Source: Hyphomicrobium sp. CS1GBMeth3
GTDB taxonomy: Bacteria > Pseudomonadota > Alphaproteobacteria > Rhizobiales > Hyphomicrobiaceae
Assembly (NCBI RefSeq): GCF_900117455.1
Contig: NZ_FPHO01000003.1
Location: 310,001 to 374,000 of the forward strand
DNA length: 64,000 nucleotides
Reading direction: 5' to 3'
Below the pieces are notes generated by a model. That model did not search any database. It worked only from the letters and a program-made list of their open reading frames with translations, and was not told where the DNA came from. Below are positions 47,100 through 56,777 of this stretch, in pieces. Position 1 is the first letter of the stretch. Every line of letters begins with the position of its first letter. A program made the position numbers and the translations under genes.

Positions 47100-47294
47100 G
47101 AACTAAAGGTTCCCCGCGCGCCTTGCGGTATCACAAATCGACCGCAGCCGCACCCTACCTTTGCCGCATTGCAGCATTGCGCCGCCGATTTGTCCAGCGA
47201 CGCCAGAGCGATGCCTAACCGGCCTGCAATGACACATGAATCTCGCCTGCCGACATCGTTAATGCCAGAGCGAGCGAGAATCGGCCGAGCGGAA

Positions 47295-48179
47295 TCAGCG
47301 GAAGGATGCCGCGCTGCCGGCTGGGCGCGCGGGCGCACGCGCCTCGGCTGCCGGCGCCGTCGTCACGATGTCCGCGTCCTCGGGATAGCTGCGCAGCATG
47401 CGCACCACGTTGGTGCGGATCTCCGCTTCGCTGCGCCGCGCCAGATCCTTGCGGTCGGTGAAGTCCTCGAGCGGAATCGGCTCTCCGATGCGGATGCGCA
47501 CGTCGAGCGGGCCGGCCTTGAGCAGGGCCCATGCGTGGCTCTGCATCTCCATGTCGCCGAACCAGCCGACCGTCGGCCGCGCCCAGCGGTTGATGGGAAT
47601 CCCATACAGCCGCGTGTAGACAATCGAGAGCGTCTGCACGACCGCGCCCGTGTCATCCGCTCCGCCCGCACTGCCCTTCTGAGACGGCTTGGCAGCCGCA
47701 AACAGCGACGTCCGGAACGGCAGCACGCGATTGCCATCGCTCGACGTCCCCTCTGCGAAAAGCACGATGGTGTCGCCCGTTTTCAGCCGTGCCATGATCT
47801 CGTTAGTCGTCTCACCGACGGCACTGCGCCGCTCGCGATCGACAAATACCGTGCGCTGCAGCTTGGCGAGGCTCGACACGAACGGCCACCGCCCCACCTC
47901 CTTCTTGGCGACGAACGACACCGGCGCCACGGCGGACAACACCGGAATGTCAAGCCATGATGTGTGATTGGCGACGAGCAGCACGGGACGGTTCTGCGCC
48001 ACCGCGCCGTCAATCGTGAGCCTGACACCGAGCAACCGGCAGACCTGACGGTGATACCAATGCGGAAAGCGGCGCGCGCCAGTCGGCGACAGACGAACCA
48101 GCGCCGCCTGCACCGGCATCAGCGGTACGGTCAGTGCGAAAAAGCCGGTTAAGATCGATGTGGCCCGGAACGTTCCCAT
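47295..48179 (-). CDS. plsC: 1-acyl-sn-glycerol-3-phosphate acyltransferase
   Basis: ATG 48179 (MGTFRATSILTGFFALTVP) has AGGGGCGAGGG upstream and gives 294 residues. The PlsC motifs are NHTSWLDIPVLSAV (HX4D), GRWPFVSSLAKLQRTVFVDR and FAEGTSSDGNRVLPF. An N-terminal helix anchors it to the membrane. It converts lysophosphatidic to phosphatidic acid in phospholipid synthesis. It follows the Fur-family gene by 32 bases. The Ala/Pro-rich tail (APAAEARAPARPAGS) is an addition. Confidence 0.93.
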   Translation of the reverse strand: MGTFRATSILTGFFALTVPLMPVQAALVRLSPTGARRFPHWYHRQVCRLLGVRLTIDGAVAQNRPVLLVANHTSWLDIPVLSAVAPVSFVAKKEVGRWPFVSSLAKLQRTVFVDRERRSAVGETTNEIMARLKTGDTIVLFAEGTSSDGNRVLPFRTSLFAAAKPSQKGSAGGADDTGAVVQTLSIVYTRLYGIPINRWARPTVGWFGDMEMQSHAWALLKAGPLDVRIRIGEPIPLEDFTDRKDLARRSEAEIRTNVVRMLRSYPEDADIVTTAPAAEARAPARPAGSAASFR

Positions 48180-48211
48180 ACCCTCGCCCCTTTGCACCCC
48201 GGCGCGTCCCA

Positions 48212-48664
48212 CTAGCTCTTACGCGCCGACTTCTTCTTGTCGACGGGCTCGCCGTAGAGTTCCAGCTTATGCCCGACCAGCGAATATCCGAGCTCGCGCG
48301 CGATCGCCTCTTGCAACTTCTCGATCTCGGCGCTTTGAAACTCGATCACGCGCCCCGTCGTGATGTCGATCAGGTGGTCGTGATGATCGCGCTGCGCTGC
48401 CTCGTAACGGCCACGGCCACTGCCGAACGCATGTCGCTCGAGGATGCCCTTCTTCTCGAACAGGTTCACCGTTCGATACACTGTCGATAGCGAGATGTTT
48501 GAATCGACGCGATGCGCCCGCCGGTGCAGCTCCTCGACGTCCGGGTGGTCACGCGCCTCAGACAACACGCGCGCGATCACGCGCCGCTGGCCAGTCATGC
48601 GCAGCCCGTGCTCGGCGCACAAAATTTCCAATCGAGAAAGGCCCTCGTCTTTCGAGCCCGCCAT
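48212..48664 (-). CDS. Fur/Mur-family metalloregulator
   Basis: ATG 48664 (MAGSKDEGLSRLEILC) gives 150 residues. The winged helix contains LRMTGQRRVIARVLSEARDHPDVEELHRRA and NISLSTVYRTVNLFEKKGIL. The metal region is HHDHLIDITTGRVIEFQS. It lacks the C-terminal CxxC pairs of zinc-structured Fur or Zur. In Rhizobiales the Fur homologue at this place after tsaB-rimI often acts as the manganese regulator Mur; I cannot separate Fur from Mur by eye. It is a DNA-binding repressor in the cytoplasm. Confidence 0.9.
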   Translation of the reverse strand: MAGSKDEGLSRLEILCAEHGLRMTGQRRVIARVLSEARDHPDVEELHRRAHRVDSNISLSTVYRTVNLFEKKGILERHAFGSGRGRYEAAQRDHHDHLIDITTGRVIEFQSAEIEKLQEAIARELGYSLVGHKLELYGEPVDKKKSARKS

Positions 48665-48775
48665 CGCGTCCGTCCCGATCCCGTGAATGCTCGCATTGCC
48701 GTCGCCAGCGTGGCACCCGGCCATCGACCGTCGGCTGAAGTCTACTGGCTCAAAACAGGAGAGTCTGCAAGGCGC

Positions 48776-49261
48776 CTAGAGCTTGAGGGCCAAAGTCACG
48801 GCATCGACCGCGTCTCCGCCGGCCCGCGCATAGTAGCCGCGCCGCAAACCGGTGCCGAGGAAGCCCGCCCGCCGGTAAAGCGCCATGGCGGCGTCGTTGT
48901 CGGCGGCGACCTCGAGAAACAGCGTTTTGGCCTCGGCTCGCTGCGCCGCACGCGCGAGGCCGTCGAGCAGGCGTTTGCCAAGCCCCTTGCGCTGCCAGTC
49001 CTTCGCCACGCCGATAGTCAGGATCTCCGCTTCATCGGCCACGAGTTGTGCAAGCACAAAACCGACGGGGACCTTGGGCGGACCGCCAACGACGGCGAGA
49101 AACGCGGTGGAAGCCGGGTGATCGAGAAGCGAGCGGACGCTGTCCTCCGACCACGCGGGCGCGAACAGCTCTCCATGCAGCCGCGCGATTTCCGGGGCAT
49201 GCTCGGGACCGGCCCAGAGCAGCGACACGTACTTGGGATCGAGCGCGGCCCCCTCGCTCAT
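48776..49261 (-). CDS. rimI: Ribosomal-protein-alanine N-acetyltransferase RimI
   Basis: The 161-residue GNAT protein has the acetyl-CoA loop VAKDWQRKGLGKRLLDGLAR, with EILTIGV before and LFLEVAADNDAAMALYRRAGF after, the RimI layout. In E. coli it acetylates the N-terminus of S18. It starts inside the end of tsaB (four-base overlap), so the tRNA-t6A and S18-modifying genes are coupled. Confidence 0.92.
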   Translation of the reverse strand: MSEGAALDPKYVSLLWAGPEHAPEIARLHGELFAPAWSEDSVRSLLDHPASTAFLAVVGGPPKVPVGFVLAQLVADEAEILTIGVAKDWQRKGLGKRLLDGLARAAQRAEAKTLFLEVAADNDAAMALYRRAGFLGTGLRRGYYARAGGDAVDAVTLALKL

Positions 49262-49941
49262 GGCGCCCTCGCCAGCGCCGCGCCGTCCTGCGGCTTCGCA
49301 TCCGGCGGCCGCAGATAGAGCGGACGCGGCATTTCACGCGCGGGCTTAACAGCACCCTCCGGAATGAAACGGACATCGGGCTCGAGATCCTTGAGCCGCG
49401 CCGCGATGTCGAACCCGAGATCACGCGCCGCAGCAGCCAGCGCCTCCGCGCCGGAGCCAACAGCGAGAACGGCCCGACCGCCGAGCCCCCGCGCCGCCGC
49501 CTCGGGCGTCGTCAACTCCGGATCGCCGAGAGGAGCCAGGTCGCCCGCAAACGTCTGCAGATAGATCTCGCCGCGCCGCGCATCGACAGCAACCGCCAGC
49601 ACCTTGCCCGCAACCTCATCGGGGATCGCGGCCGCCGCCGTGTACGCCATGACCGCAAGACTCGAAATCGTCCCGACCGGCGCACCGGTGGCCACCGCCA
49701 GCGCCCGCGCGGCCGCAATACCGACCCGCTGGCCGGTGAACGTTCCAGGCCCCGTCGCAACCACGATCAGCCCGATCTCGGAAAATCCGAACGGTGCCTC
49801 GCTCATCACCTCGCCGATCATCGGCGTGAGGCGCTCGGCATGCCCGCGCACCAGCCGCTCGAAGCGCCCTGCGCGACCACCATCCCATGTGGCGGTCACC
49901 GAGCAGGCACCGAAGCAAGTATCGAAAGCAAGAATGTTCAT
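49258..49941 (-). CDS. tsaB: tRNA t6A synthesis protein TsaB
   Basis: ATG 49941 (MNILAFDTCFGACSVTATW) gives 227 residues, the normal length. The ASKHA motifs are MNILAFDT, IVVATGPGTFTGQRVGIAAARALA and VLAVAVDARRGEIYLQTF. TsaB is the non-catalytic scaffold that pairs with TsaD in making N6-threonylcarbamoyladenosine at position 37 of ANN-decoding tRNAs. No tsaD or tsaE is in the window. It is the first gene of the long minus-strand series ending at pnp. Confidence 0.93.
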   Translation of the reverse strand: MNILAFDTCFGACSVTATWDGGRAGRFERLVRGHAERLTPMIGEVMSEAPFGFSEIGLIVVATGPGTFTGQRVGIAAARALAVATGAPVGTISSLAVMAYTAAAAIPDEVAGKVLAVAVDARRGEIYLQTFAGDLAPLGDPELTTPEAAARGLGGRAVLAVGSGAEALAAAARDLGFDIAARLKDLEPDVRFIPEGAVKPAREMPRPLYLRPPDAKPQDGAALARAP

Positions 49942-49990
49942 GAGCTGAGCATAGAGCACGATGCGCAGGGTGCAATGACCCGCATCAGGA

Positions 49991-50581
49991 TCAGAGGATC
50001 TGCGCAAGCTCGTCGAACGAGAGGCGCGGCAGTCGCGGCTTGAGCACCGAAGCATCACCATAGCCAAGATTACAGAGAAAATTCGCCTTCACCGGCGTGC
50101 CGGCGAAAAACTCCTCCGTAACGCCAGCCTGGTCGAAACCCGACATCGGACCGCAATCGAGGCCGAGAGCCCGTGCCGCGAGGATCAGATAGGCGCCCTC
50201 CAAAGAGCCATTACGGAAGGCCGTCTCGGCAATGTGCTCTGGTCTGCCCGTGAACCAGCTCTTGGCGTCCGTATGCGGAAAGAGACGCGGCAGGTTCTCA
50301 TAGAACTCGAGGTCGTACCCGATGATGGCCGTGGCCGGCGCCGCCATCGTCTTTTCGAGGTTGCCCGACGACAGGAACGGCTTGAGCCGGGCCTTCGCTT
50401 CCGGCGACTTGACGAACACGAGCCGCACCGGTTCGCAGTTCGCGCTCGTCGGACCGAGCTTCATGAGATCCACGATCTGCACCAGCAGCTCATCGGGCAC
50501 CGGCTTCGCCTGCCAAGCATTGTGGGTTCGCGCGGACTGGAACAGCTGGTCCAGCGCGGACTGATCGATCGCAGACGACAT
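49991..50581 (-). CDS. RutE/NfnB-type nitroreductase, putative malonic semialdehyde reductase
   Basis: ATG 50581 ([20 protein letters not shown]) gives 196 residues. RutE-like motifs are [55 protein letters not shown] and [13 protein letters not shown]. RutE-type flavin enzymes reduce malonic semialdehyde in pyrimidine breakdown with NAD(P)H. No rut operon is nearby, so the physiological substrate is open. A bidirectional hairpin terminator separates it from the NfuA gene upstream. Confidence 0.87.
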   Translation of the reverse strand: MSSAIDQSALDQLFQSARTHNAWQAKPVPDELLVQIVDLMKLGPTSANCEPVRLVFVKSPEAKARLKPFLSSGNLEKTMAAPATAIIGYDLEFYENLPRLFPHTDAKSWFTGRPEHIAETAFRNGSLEGAYLILAARALGLDCGPMSGFDQAGVTEEFFAGTPVKANFLCNLGYGDASVLKPRLPRLSFDELAQIL

Positions 50582-50654
50582 GGTAGGCAGCCTCGGTTCC
50601 TCAAAACGAACGTAAAGAGTTTCAGCATGGCCGCCAAAGGCGCGCCATCGCAAC

Positions 50655-50681
50655 AAAAACCCCGCCGAGTGGGCGGGGTTT
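50655..50681 (-). terminator. Intrinsic terminator of the NfuA-type gene
   Basis: AAACCCCGCC (50657-50666) and GGCGGGGTTT (50672-50681) are perfect arms around five bases. On the minus strand the hairpin, 23 bases past the stop at 50704, is followed by TTTTTG. The plus strand also ends in TTT. Confidence 0.85.
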
Positions 50682-50703
50682 CTCAGCCTCTATGAAGTGG
50701 ACC

Positions 50704-51258
50704 TCAAACGGCCTGCACTTCCTCGACCTCCGGACAGAAATGCTTGAGCAGGTTCTCGATGCCGTGCCGCAGCGTCGCCGTGGAGCTGGGGCAGCCCGAG
50801 CAGGCGCCGCGCATGTGCAGATAGACGATCCCGTCGCGGAAGCCGGCGAAGGTGATGTCGCCGCCATCCTGAGCAACGGCCGGGCGCACGCGCGTCTCGA
50901 GCAGCTCCTTGATCGTCGCCACCACGTCGGCATCCTCGGCATCATAGGCGCCGTCTGCCGCATCGTTGGCGCCGTCGCTGTCGACCACGGCCGCGCCCGA
51001 CATGTAGTGCTCCATGATCGCGCCGAGCACCATCGGCTTCAGATGCTGCCACTCGACGTCAGTCTTCGTCACCGAGATGAAATCGGAGCCGAGAAACACG
51101 CCCGCCACGCCGTCGATGTCGAACAGGCGCCTGGCGAGCGGCGAAGCATCCGCGTCGCCCTTGCCGCGAAAGTCGGCCGTGCCGTCCTCGAGCACAGGCT
51201 TGCCCGGAATGAACTTCAGGGTCTGCGGGTTCGGCGTGGCTTCGGTCTGGATAAACAT
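50704..51258 (-). CDS. NfuA-type Fe-S cluster scaffold/carrier
   Basis: The 184-residue protein has an N-terminal Nfu_N domain (MFIQTEATPNPQTLKFIPGK, VFLGSDFISVTK) and a C-terminal NifU-like domain with the cluster cysteines in MRGACSGCPSSTATL. It carries 4Fe-4S clusters to target enzymes; plausible clients in the window are MiaB and the RlmD-like methyltransferase. AGGAGGAGATAACC precedes the ATG, a strong ribosome binding site. Transcription ends at the hairpin 50655-50681. Confidence 0.94.
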   Translation of the reverse strand: MFIQTEATPNPQTLKFIPGKPVLEDGTADFRGKGDADASPLARRLFDIDGVAGVFLGSDFISVTKTDVEWQHLKPMVLGAIMEHYMSGAAVVDSDGANDAADGAYDAEDADVVATIKELLETRVRPAVAQDGGDITFAGFRDGIVYLHMRGACSGCPSSTATLRHGIENLLKHFCPEVEEVQAV

Positions 51259-51399
51259 GCCGGTTATCTCCTCCTGGTGGCCGGCGCAGAGCGCCGGTCG
51301 CAGGCATCTTTAGAATGGTTCCAGAAAATTAGGAAGCTAGAGAACGATTGTCTAGCCCTCCTGTCGGGCTTTTCACAAGCTCTTCCAATCGTTTCCGTT

Positions 51400-51912
51400 T
51401 TAGGCCAGCACGATAATGTCCTCGAAGGCCAGATTGCCGGGCACCACGGTGATCGGGATCGGGAAAGAGGCAACCGCCGAACCTGCCGCCAGCGTCGAGA
51501 CAAGCGGCCCGGGCCCCTTGGGATCGGTGGACGCACCCAGTACGAGGATCGAGACGTCCTCGTCCTCGGCGATCGTCTTCATGATCTCCTCGGCCTTGAG
51601 CCCCTCGCGGACAAGCTCCTCGCACGGGATGTTCTCGAACCCGACTTGGTGCAGCTTGCGGCGAAAAAGCCTGAACAGCGCCCGCGCCTTCAGCGTCTCT
51701 TCCTCCACCTGCACCTGCCGCACGCCGGCCCAGTGCTGGAAATCCTGCGGCTCGATGACATAGAGCATCAGGATCATGCCCGAGGACCGCACCACGCGCG
51801 CCGCCGCGTAATAGAGCGCGCTCTCAACTTCCGTGCTCTCGTCGACGATGAGCAGGAACTTGCGGGTGTGACCGGCCTCGAACGAGCGGCGTTTTCGGTA
51901 CGTCAGCGTCAT
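51400..51912 (-). CDS. Universal stress protein
   Basis: ATG 51912 (MTLTYRKRRSFEAGHTRKFL) gives 170 residues. The UspA fold shows in FLLIVDESTEVESALYYAAARV, ILMLYVIEPQDFQHW, and VSILVLGASTDPKGPGPLV. The C-terminal glycine loop of ATP-binding Usp members (GxxGS) is changed to GSAVASFPIPITVVPG, so ATP binding is uncertain. The function is a general stress response, otherwise unknown. It lies after trpS with a 60-base gap, so they may share a transcript. Confidence 0.88.
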   Translation of the reverse strand: MTLTYRKRRSFEAGHTRKFLLIVDESTEVESALYYAAARVVRSSGMILMLYVIEPQDFQHWAGVRQVQVEEETLKARALFRLFRRKLHQVGFENIPCEELVREGLKAEEIMKTIAEDEDVSILVLGASTDPKGPGPLVSTLAAGSAVASFPIPITVVPGNLAFEDIIVLA

Positions 51913-51972
51913 GATCGCGATGCTGCCACGCGCCCGCCGACTCCACAACAGAGCCGTTGGTGCGGCCTTCGG

Positions 51973-53010
51973 CTACGACCGGATAAGGCCGACGATATCC
52001 TTGACCTCATTCATGATCGGCGTGGCGATCTCGCGCGCCCGCGCCGAGCCGTCGGCGAGCACGCGGTCGATCTCAACGGGATCTCCGGTCATGCGCCGGA
52101 TCTCGTCGCCGAGCGGTGCCAAGCGAGCGACGGCGAGCTCGGCCAGCGCCTTCTTGAAGCTCGAGAACTGCTGCCCGCCGAACTCGGCAAGCGCGGCCTC
52201 TTTGGTCTTGCCGGCAAGCGCCGCATAGATGCCAACGAGATTGTCCGCCTCCGGACGACCCGCAAGCCCCGCGATCTCCGACGGCAGCGGCTCGGGGTCG
52301 GTCTTCGCCTTCTGGATCTTGCGCGCAATGGTGTCCGCATCGTCCGTCAGATTGATGCGCGACAGGTCCGACGGGTCGGATTTCGACATCTTCTTCGTGC
52401 CGTCGCGAAGACTCATGACGCGCGTAGCCGGTCCCATGATCACGGGATCGGGCTGCGGGAAAAACTCGCCGTCGGCATGGCCAAGCGCCTCGATCTGTGC
52501 GCGGAAATCGTTGTTGAACTTCTGCGCGATGTCGCGCGCAAGCTCGAGGTGCTGCTTCTGATCCTCGCCGACCGGCACATGCGTCGCCCGATAGGCCAGG
52601 ATGTCCGCCGCCATCAGGTTCGGATAAGCGTAGAGTCCAACCGACGCCGCCTCGCGGTCCTTGCCGGCCTTCTCCTTGAACTGCGTCATGCGGTTGAGCC
52701 AGCCAAGGCGCGCCACGCAATTGAAGATCCAGGCCAGCTCGGCGTGCGCCGACACTTGGCTCTGGTTGAACAGAATGCTCTTCTTGGGATCAAGGCCCGA
52801 CGCGATATAGGCCGCCGTCACCTGCCGGATGGCGTCGCGAAGCTCCTTGGGATCCTGCCACACAGTGATCGCGTGCAAATCGACGACGCAATAGATGCAC
52901 GCATGCGTCTTCTGCATCTCGATCCACTGGACCATGGCGCCGAGGTAGTTGCCGAGATGCAGGCTGCCCGTAGGCTGCATGCCCGAGAAAACGCGTTCCT
53001 GGAGTTTCAT
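51973..53010 (-). CDS. trpS: Tryptophanyl-tRNA synthetase
   Basis: ATG 53010 ([20 protein letters not shown]) has GAGGGATC in front and gives 345 residues; a start six codons earlier is less well supported. Class I motifs are HLGNYLGAM (HIGH) and [10 protein letters not shown] (KMSKS). [19 protein letters not shown] is the usual core. It charges tRNA-Trp. It lies after murJ on the same strand with a 72-base gap. Confidence 0.97.
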   Translation of the reverse strand: MKLQERVFSGMQPTGSLHLGNYLGAMVQWIEMQKTHACIYCVVDLHAITVWQDPKELRDAIRQVTAAYIASGLDPKKSILFNQSQVSAHAELAWIFNCVARLGWLNRMTQFKEKAGKDREAASVGLYAYPNLMAADILAYRATHVPVGEDQKQHLELARDIAQKFNNDFRAQIEALGHADGEFFPQPDPVIMGPATRVMSLRDGTKKMSKSDPSDLSRINLTDDADTIARKIQKAKTDPEPLPSEIAGLAGRPEADNLVGIYAALAGKTKEAALAEFGGQQFSSFKKALAELAVARLAPLGDEIRRMTGDPVEIDRVLADGSARAREIATPIMNEVKDIVGLIRS

Positions 53011-53082
53011 GATCCCTCGTTCCGCCATAGCCGCCGCGTTATGGCGCGGCAGCAGGGGATGCGCAAGGCCGAGCAGGCGAGA

Positions 53083-54663
53083 TCACCCGGCCCGCTTGGC
53101 GAGATTGCGCAATTGACGGAAATTTACCGCGCCCGTGATCAGTAAGGCGGCGCCATAGACGACGAACCCCGCGCCCACCAGCAGAGCGAGGGCCAGCGCA
53201 TGAACCGGGAAGCCTTGCTCAGGCGCAAAATACGGGCCGAGGAAGTGTGCCGCCGCCACCAGCCCGACGCCCATCATCACCGACGAAGCCAGGATCGCCG
53301 CGAACGCGCGCGCCATACGCCGGTCGACAACGAAAAACCCGCGTTTCAAAAGCGTGGCCCAGAGCAGCCCGGCGTTGAGCCAACCGCCGAGCGCCGTCGC
53401 GACCGCGATGCCAAGATGCGGCAGGCAGCCGAGGCGACGGAACAGGAAAAACAGCGCGATGGATCCAAGCGTATTCGCCGTCAGGCTGATGACGGCATAG
53501 CGCATCGGCGTCTTAGTATCCTCGCGCGCGAAGAACGCCGGCGAGAACACCTTGATCATAACGAAGGCCGGCAACCCAAGCGCAAACACCGAAAGCACCG
53601 CCGCCGTGCTCGCCGTATCGGCCGCCGTGAACGCGCCACGCTGGAACAGCACCTTGACGATCGGGATCGGCACCACCGCGAGCGCCACCGCCGCCGGAAC
53701 CGTGAGCATCATGGCGAACTCCAGCGAGCGGTTCTGGCTGTCGAGCGCACCCGCGTGATTGCCGGCCCGCAGCTGCCGTGCCACGTCCGGCAGCAACACG
53801 ACGCCGATGGCAATGCCGACGATCGCGAGCGGCAGCTCATAGAGCCGGTCCGCGTAGTAGAGCTGAGACACCGCGCCCGGCTGCTGCGAGGCGATGATCG
53901 TCCCGATCATGATGTTGAGCTGCGTCACGCCACCCGCGATCACGCCGGGAATGCCAAGGGCAATCAGCCGGCGCAAACCGTCGGTCATGCGCGGCCGCCT
54001 GAGCTTGAGCGTGAAATTATTGCGCCGAAGCCCGCTGATCAGGAGCCACAACTGCAACACGCCGGCGACGAAAACGCCGATCGCCTGCACGATGCCGCCT
54101 GCCGGCTTATTGTGAAACCCGAGCCCGAAGCCAATGTAGATCGCCACCAAAAGCGTGAGGTTCAGGACAATCGATACCGCCGAGCTCTCGACGAACTTCC
54201 CGAACGTGTTGAGCACTCCCGAGAATAGCGCCACGAGCGACATGCACAGCAAATACGGAAAGGTAATCTGTGTCAGCAGCACCGCGAGATCGAACTTTTC
54301 CGGGGTCGCGCTAAACCCGGGTGCCAGCAAATACATCAGCCAGGGCATGGCGATGATTGCGACGATCGTCAAAGCCACGAGAACCGCGGCGAGCCCGGCA
54401 AGCGCCTGCTCGGCGAACGCCCGCGCCGCAGCGCGACCGCCGTTCTCAAGCTCCTTGGCAAACAGCGGGATGAACGCCGAGTTGAATGCACCTTCGCCGA
54501 ACAGGCGCCGGAACAGATTCGGAAACCGGAACGCCACGTTGAAGGCGTCAGCCACCATGCCCGAACCGAACGCCCAGGCGAAGGCGATGTCGCGCAGGAA
54601 GCCGAGCACCCGCGACACGAGCGTCAGGCCGCCGACGGTGGCAAAGGCGCGGTAGAGCTTCAT
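53083..54663 (-). CDS. murJ: Lipid II flippase MurJ
   Basis: The 526-residue protein has about 14 membrane helices with MurJ landmarks: LVSRVLGFLRDIAFAWAFG at the start, FRFPNLFRRLFGEGAFNSAFIP, and FAREDTKTPMRYA. It moves lipid II across the inner membrane for peptidoglycan synthesis. The central arginines and the PNLFRRLFGEGAF loop known to be essential are intact. The tail ends NFRQLRNLAKRAG. Confidence 0.96.
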   Translation of the reverse strand: MKLYRAFATVGGLTLVSRVLGFLRDIAFAWAFGSGMVADAFNVAFRFPNLFRRLFGEGAFNSAFIPLFAKELENGGRAAARAFAEQALAGLAAVLVALTIVAIIAMPWLMYLLAPGFSATPEKFDLAVLLTQITFPYLLCMSLVALFSGVLNTFGKFVESSAVSIVLNLTLLVAIYIGFGLGFHNKPAGGIVQAIGVFVAGVLQLWLLISGLRRNNFTLKLRRPRMTDGLRRLIALGIPGVIAGGVTQLNIMIGTIIASQQPGAVSQLYYADRLYELPLAIVGIAIGVVLLPDVARQLRAGNHAGALDSQNRSLEFAMMLTVPAAVALAVVPIPIVKVLFQRGAFTAADTASTAAVLSVFALGLPAFVMIKVFSPAFFAREDTKTPMRYAVISLTANTLGSIALFFLFRRLGCLPHLGIAVATALGGWLNAGLLWATLLKRGFFVVDRRMARAFAAILASSVMMGVGLVAAAHFLGPYFAPEQGFPVHALALALLVGAGFVVYGAALLITGAVNFRQLRNLAKRAG

Positions 54664-54744
54664 GGCGGACCTGGAGGACCTGGATCGGGCTGGAGGCGCG
54701 GGCTCCGCCGCCCTGCTTAGAGGGGATTAGGCTCCCCGCAAAGC

Positions 54745-55875
54745 CTAAAGCGGTCCAGTTGTGCCGCCACCGAGCGAGGCGACGAAGAACGTGGCTCCCA
54801 TGAGCAGAACCAGCGTCGAGCCGAGGAGACCCGCGCCCGTGGCGACAGCCCCTGCCAGCCGGCTCTCGCCGCCCGCCATGCGACGCGCAAGCTCGCGCGA
54901 GCCGACCGCCAGCGAGGCAAGCACCGAAACCGTGATCGCCGTCCCGAACGCCATGGCAAAGGTGGCAAACACGCCGGCGATCAGCAGACCCTGGCTCAAC
55001 GCGAAGATGAGCACGAGGATCGCCCCGGTGCAGGGGCGGATTCCGACCGAGAACGCGATGGCCAGCGCCTTGCTCCAGGACAGCGGCCCTTCAAGCTGCT
55101 TGGGATCGGGCATATGGGCATGCCCGCAGCAGGAGCCATCCGCGTGGTGATGGTGGCCATCCCCATGCGCATGGGGATGACTGTGTCCCCGGCTATGCGC
55201 GTGTCCGTGATCGTGCCCGCATCCGCAACCGCCGTGATCGTGTGCATGCACATGGTGGTCATGAGCGGGTGCAGCCGCCGCGGCTTCCGCGCGTCGCCGC
55301 TTGATGAGCGCGCTCACCTGCCCATAGAGCAGCCATACGCCGACCATGGCCACGAAGCCCCAGCTGATGGTTTCGATCCACCGCTCGGTCGCAGAGATCT
55401 GCAGGCTCGTGGCGTTGAGCGCAATCGCCAGCACGCCGACGATGGCGATGGCCGACAGCGCTTGGATGAAAGCGGATAGGAACGAGAGCATGATCCCGCG
55501 CCTCACCGTGCGTTCGTTGGCGAGCACATAGGACGAGATCACCGCCTTGCCATGACCCGGTCCCGCCGCGTGCAGCACACCGTAGGTGAAACTCAAAAAA
55601 GCCAGCATCAGCGTCGCGTCGAGCACGCTGCCGGCCTTCATCTGCCGCACGGAGGCCGCAAGCTCACGGTTGATGCGCTGCTGCTGTGTCAGCACGTACG
55701 ACCAGACATCCCCCAAAAAGCTTCTCTCAGCCTGCGCCGGCTGCACGGCCGTCGACTGCCCGTGGGGCAACGGCACGCCAAAAGGCGTCTTTTGCGGCTC
55801 GCTCTGGGCGAGCGCTCCGACGGAGACGGCAAGACACAGGAAGAGCGCTGAAAGCGCGGCGAGAGTGCGGGTCAT
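54745..55875 (-). CDS. NicO/RcnA-family nickel/cobalt-type transporter
   Basis: The 376-residue protein has an N-terminal signal or anchor, about six helices and the NicO motif HAAGPGHGKAVISSYVLA. A His-rich loop (from about residue 200: HDHHVHAHDHGG ... HAHSRGHSHPHAHGDGHHHH) and the motif FSVGIRPCTGAILVLIFA follow. RcnA relatives export Ni/Co; others with a DUF1007 partner import metals. The start overlaps the DUF1007 gene by four bases. Because the divergent neighbour is ZnuA, zinc is as likely a substrate as nickel. Confidence 0.88.
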   Translation of the reverse strand: MTRTLAALSALFLCLAVSVGALAQSEPQKTPFGVPLPHGQSTAVQPAQAERSFLGDVWSYVLTQQQRINRELAASVRQMKAGSVLDATLMLAFLSFTYGVLHAAGPGHGKAVISSYVLANERTVRRGIMLSFLSAFIQALSAIAIVGVLAIALNATSLQISATERWIETISWGFVAMVGVWLLYGQVSALIKRRRAEAAAAAPAHDHHVHAHDHGGCGCGHDHGHAHSRGHSHPHAHGDGHHHHADGSCCGHAHMPDPKQLEGPLSWSKALAIAFSVGIRPCTGAILVLIFALSQGLLIAGVFATFAMAFGTAITVSVLASLAVGSRELARRMAGGESRLAGAVATGAGLLGSTLVLLMGATFFVASLGGGTTGPL

Positions 55876-56564
55876 GATTTCTTGCAGCCGAGCGTCACCG
55901 TTCGCGCGTAGCCGAGGCCCATGCCCTGGTTGGCATCGCCCGTCGTGAGCTGGCCGCCGAACGATTGGTTGAGCGCCTGCAGATCGGCGAGCTCATTCTC
56001 CGGAATGCCGATGTTGGCCGCACATCCCTCAGGCGCGCCGGCGAGCTTGACGGGCTCGTTCTTCTCGAAGTCGAACGCGATGAAGAACGACTCGTCAAAT
56101 ACCGCGAAATTGAAGTCCGGAGCATCCGCCAGCACCGGCTGCTCGAACGGCAGCGTGAAGTGCAGCGACAGGAGCCCATCCTTGTATTCAAGATAATAGT
56201 CGATCGGCGGCTTCGCTTTGATCGCAGCCTTCCCAAGCTTCGCCGCAGTGAAGTAGCCGAACTCCTTGAGCCCATCGATGTTGACCTGCGCCAGCTCCTC
56301 GAGCTCTTCGCGCGAGTACTGCCCATCGCCATTTGTATCGAGCCCCTGGATGGCCATCGCCGTGTACATGTCGTCGAAGGTCCACTTGTGCTGCAACCCG
56401 TTGATGGACCCGCTCTGATAGAGCACAGTCGTCTCAACGGTCACCCAGACGTGCGGGTGCGCTTGAGCCGGCACCGCCAGCAACGCCAGGAGCATGCCAA
56501 GCGCTGCAAGCTGCCGGCCCACTGTCCGCAAAGCCAAAGTCAAAGCTGCCCTCCTCGTCGACAT
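55872..56564 (-). CDS. DUF1007 secreted partner of NicO transporter
   Basis: ATG 56564 (MSTRRAALTLALRTVGRQL) gives 230 residues with a signal peptide cut near AQAHPHVWV. The mature N-terminus HPHVW could itself bind metal. A calcium-type loop (LDTNGDGQYSREELEEL) looks like an EF-hand. DUF1007 proteins are periplasmic and nearly always encoded with NicO-type transporters, to which they may deliver metal. It overlaps the transporter gene and is divergent from znuA across a 213-bp control region. Confidence 0.88.
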   Translation of the reverse strand: MSTRRAALTLALRTVGRQLAALGMLLALLAVPAQAHPHVWVTVETTVLYQSGSINGLQHKWTFDDMYTAMAIQGLDTNGDGQYSREELEELAQVNIDGLKEFGYFTAAKLGKAAIKAKPPIDYYLEYKDGLLSLHFTLPFEQPVLADAPDFNFAVFDESFFIAFDFEKNEPVKLAGAPEGCAANIGIPENELADLQALNQSFGGQLTTGDANQGMGLGYARTVTLGCKKS

Positions 56565-56732
56565 CGGGTGGATCCGCCTCCGCGAGTACCGGAAGTCTAG
56601 CACATCGCTCAATGGCGCTGCGGCAACGTCTCCTACCTCGGGACACATAGGCTGCGCCGCCAGGGTTTACAGGCAAACCACCCAAAAAATGGAGCGGAAG
56701 CAAGGCATCCCCGCCTCCATTGCGCCAAATTG

Positions 56733-56751
56733 GATGTTATAGTATCCATAG
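56733..56751. promoter_or_regulatory. Weak Zur-box-like sequence between znuA and DUF1007
   Basis: GATGTTATAGTATCCATAG has a good left half (ATGTTATA) of the alphaproteobacterial Zur palindrome but a poor right half. It lies 27-45 bases upstream of the znuA start and in the divergent gap, where joint zinc control would make sense. Confidence 0.3.
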
Positions 56752-56777
56752 GTAACGCCAATCTCGAGGAGCACCGT

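Noticed and set aside
50692..53145. Plus-strand open frame of 817 codons
   Set aside because: It covers nfuA, usp and trpS in antisense. These three have intact family motifs on the minus strand, so the plus frame is a by-product of their codon bias.
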